Positions 62,536 to 64,000 of a DNA stretch of 64,000 nt are shown here, in pieces (within the stretch, counting starts at the first letter, position 1; each line of letters starts with the position of its first letter). The notes below the pieces were generated by a model. The model was not told where the DNA came from, made no database searches, and saw nothing but the letters and a program-made list of their open reading frames with translations. The translations under genes and the position numbers were made by a program. This stretch comes from Pedobacter foliorum (GTDB lineage Bacteria > Bacteroidota > Bacteroidia > Sphingobacteriales > Sphingobacteriaceae), in NCBI RefSeq assembly GCF_013266735.1, contig NZ_JABSNU010000009.1, forward strand, positions 62,001 through 126,000. The letters are read 5' to 3'.

Positions 62536-64000
62536 ATGTTTAATAAATTTATACAGAGGCCCGTCCTCTCGATAGTAATATCACTCATCATTGTGTTCCT
62601 TGGGGTTTTGGCCATGACCCATATGCCGGTAACACAGTTCCCTTCGATTTCGCCCCCAAAGGTGAACATCACAGCAGAATATCCGGGAGCGAATGGTGAG
62701 CTCATGATCAAATCAGTAATCATTCCACTTGAAAGGGCCATCAACGGTGTTCCTGGAATGAAATACATGGCGTCCGATGCCGGTAACGATGGAGAGGCCA
62801 GCATACAAGTAGTATTTAACCTGGGAACAGACCCAAATCAAGCTTCCGTAAATATCCAGAACAGGGTGGCCTCGGTAGTTAACAAGCTTCCACCACTAGT
62901 GGTTCGTGAGGGTGTAAAGATTACCCGTGAGGAATCTAACATGCTTATGTACATCAACCTTTACAGTAAGGATCCTAAAATGGATCAGAAATTCCTATTT
63001 AATTTCGCTGATATCAACGTATTATCGGAATTAAAACGCGTGGATGGTGTTGGGGTTGCGGATATTCTTGGTAACAGGGAATACGCCATGAGGATCTGGC
63101 TAAAACCAGACCGCATGTTGGCTCACAAGATCTCTGCGGACGAAGTATTGGAAGCGCTGAATCAACAAAGCTTGGAGGCTTCACCAGGTAAAACTGGCGA
63201 AAGTTCAGGTAAACGTTCTCAAACATTTGAATATGTATTGAAATATCCGGGTAGATTTACCACTAAAGAAGGATACGAAAATATCATCTTAAGGTCTAGT
63301 CAGAATGGTGAAATCCTTAGGCTAAAAGATGTTGCCAATATAGAGTTCGGAAGTTCAATGTACGATATCTACTCTAACCTGAATGGTAAACCATCTGCTG
63401 CGATTACCGTTAAGCAATCCTACGGAAGTAATGCCAGCCAGGTAATTAAAGATATAAAGGCCAAAATGGAGGAGATCAAAAAGAGTTCCTTCCCTAAAGG
63501 AATGGATTATGAGATCAGTTATGACGTTTCCAAATTCTTGGATGCATCTATTGACAAAGTAATACATACCTTGATAGAAGCATTTATTCTAGTAGGATTG
63601 GTTGTATTCCTGTTCCTTGGCGACTGGCGTTCTACCTTGATCCCTGCCATTGCCGTACCAGTATCGCTCATCGGAACATTTGTGTTCATGCAATTCTTTG
63701 GTATTACGCTAAATCTAATCACCCTGTTTGCACTCGTACTCGCCATTGGTGTGGTAGTTGATGATGCCATTGTGGTGATAGAAGCCGTCCATACCAAAAT
63801 GGAAGAGGAACATCTTTCGCCCCTTAAGGCTACTAAAAAAGCAATTCACGAAATCAGCGGTGCAATTATTGCCATCACCTTTTTAATGGCAGCGGTGTTT
63901 ATCCCTGTTGCATTTATGTCCGGGCCCGTCGGTATATTCTACCGGCAGTTTTCTATTACAATGGCAACTGCTATCATTTTATCAGGTATAGTAGCGCTAA
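62536..64000 (+). CDS. RND efflux pump permease, AcrB/HAE1-like (cut by the window end)
   Basis: The frame starts with MFNKFIQRPVLSIVISLIIVFLGV and is open to the right edge: 488 complete codons of about 1040 expected. TM1 and the porter region (VTQFPSISPPKVNITAEYPGAN, VQNR-like VNIQNRVASV) are followed by TM2 (LIEAFILVGLVVFLFLG) and TM4 with the proton-relay aspartates in LAIGVVVDDAIVVIEAVHTKMEE. FMSGPVGIFYRQFSITMA is the usual TM5-6 loop. The sequence pattern is of the hydrophobe/amphiphile (HAE1) group rather than the metal-pump group. Confidence 0.92.
   Translation, partial: MFNKFIQRPVLSIVISLIIVFLGVLAMTHMPVTQFPSISPPKVNITAEYPGANGELMIKSVIIPLERAINGVPGMKYMASDAGNDGEASIQVVFNLGTDPNQASVNIQNRVASVVNKLPPLVVREGVKITREESNMLMYINLYSKDPKMDQKFLFNFADINVLSELKRVDGVGVADILGNREYAMRIWLKPDRMLAHKISADEVLEALNQQSLEASPGKTGESSGKRSQTFEYVLKYPGRFTTKEGYENIILRSSQNGEILRLKDVANIEFGSSMYDIYSNLNGKPSAAITVKQSYGSNASQVIKDIKAKMEEIKKSSFPKGMDYEISYDVSKFLDASIDKVIHTLIEAFILVGLVVFLFLGDWRSTLIPAIAVPVSLIGTFVFMQFFGITLNLITLFALVLAIGVVVDDAIVVIEAVHTKMEEEHLSPLKATKKAIHEISGAIIAITFLMAAVFIPVAFMSGPVGIFYRQFSITMATAIILSGIVAL

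Noticed and set aside
1..64000. CRISPR array, prophage, insertion sequence, tRNA or rRNA
   Set aside because: I saw no spaced direct repeats, transposase or integrase frames, or cloverleaf/rRNA sequences; absence was judged by eye only.

Overview
The window looks like chromosome of a Bacteroidota bacterium of the family Sphingobacteriaceae, most likely Pedobacter or a close relative. The reasons are low GC, leaders without Shine-Dalgarno sequences, promoters of the TTG/TAnnTTTG class, several SusC/SusD pairs, an ECF sigma factor with a FecR anti-sigma factor, and a TamL-type lipoprotein barrel. The genus is an inference.

Positions 1-16300 are mostly housekeeping: tamL, a YihY/BrkB membrane protein, a hybrid histidine kinase, parE, an APC permease, a GPH-type symporter, a RhlE-like RNA helicase, an acyl-CoA desaturase, a sugar-phosphate-isomerase-like cupin, an unknown acidic protein, a secreted EEP phosphatase, a DinB protein and a stand-alone receiver.

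Positions 16300-54600 hold a large polysaccharide utilisation locus (PUL). A rightward unit carries ECF sigma, FecR, an STN-type SusC, SusD and two surface lipoproteins with C-terminal discoidin-like domains. Leftward units carry two GH78-type proteins, a GH106 alpha-L-rhamnosidase, a WbsX/GH99-like lipoprotein, three paralogous GH71/99-like proteins with CBM9-like tails, and two tandem SusC/SusD pairs. A GH127 enzyme and an alpha/beta hydrolase are also present. The enzymes point to an L-rhamnose-rich glycan with possible L-arabinofuranose. No polysaccharide lyase or GH28 is present. The strongest new observation is a 19-bp element (consensus CAGkATAsTrCAGGTTGCy). It occurs four times, always in the orientation of the gene it precedes. 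Each copy overlaps the -33 TTG of a promoter with a 20-21 nt spacer, and each lies at the head of one of the four PUL transcription units. This suggests a single regulon controlled by a factor not encoded in the window.

Positions 54700-60470 form a leftward operon: an AhpD-like protein, a non-SusC TonB-dependent receptor, an MFS transporter and two more AhpD-like proteins. All three AhpD-like proteins keep the E-x11-CxxC-x3-H redox signature. I do not recognise this as a described pathway, and it is the best candidate for an undescribed system.

From 60840 to the right edge there is a small secreted protein with a Cys-Cys pair and an RND efflux adaptor and pump; the pump runs off the window. 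I saw no tRNA, rRNA, insertion sequence, prophage or CRISPR array.
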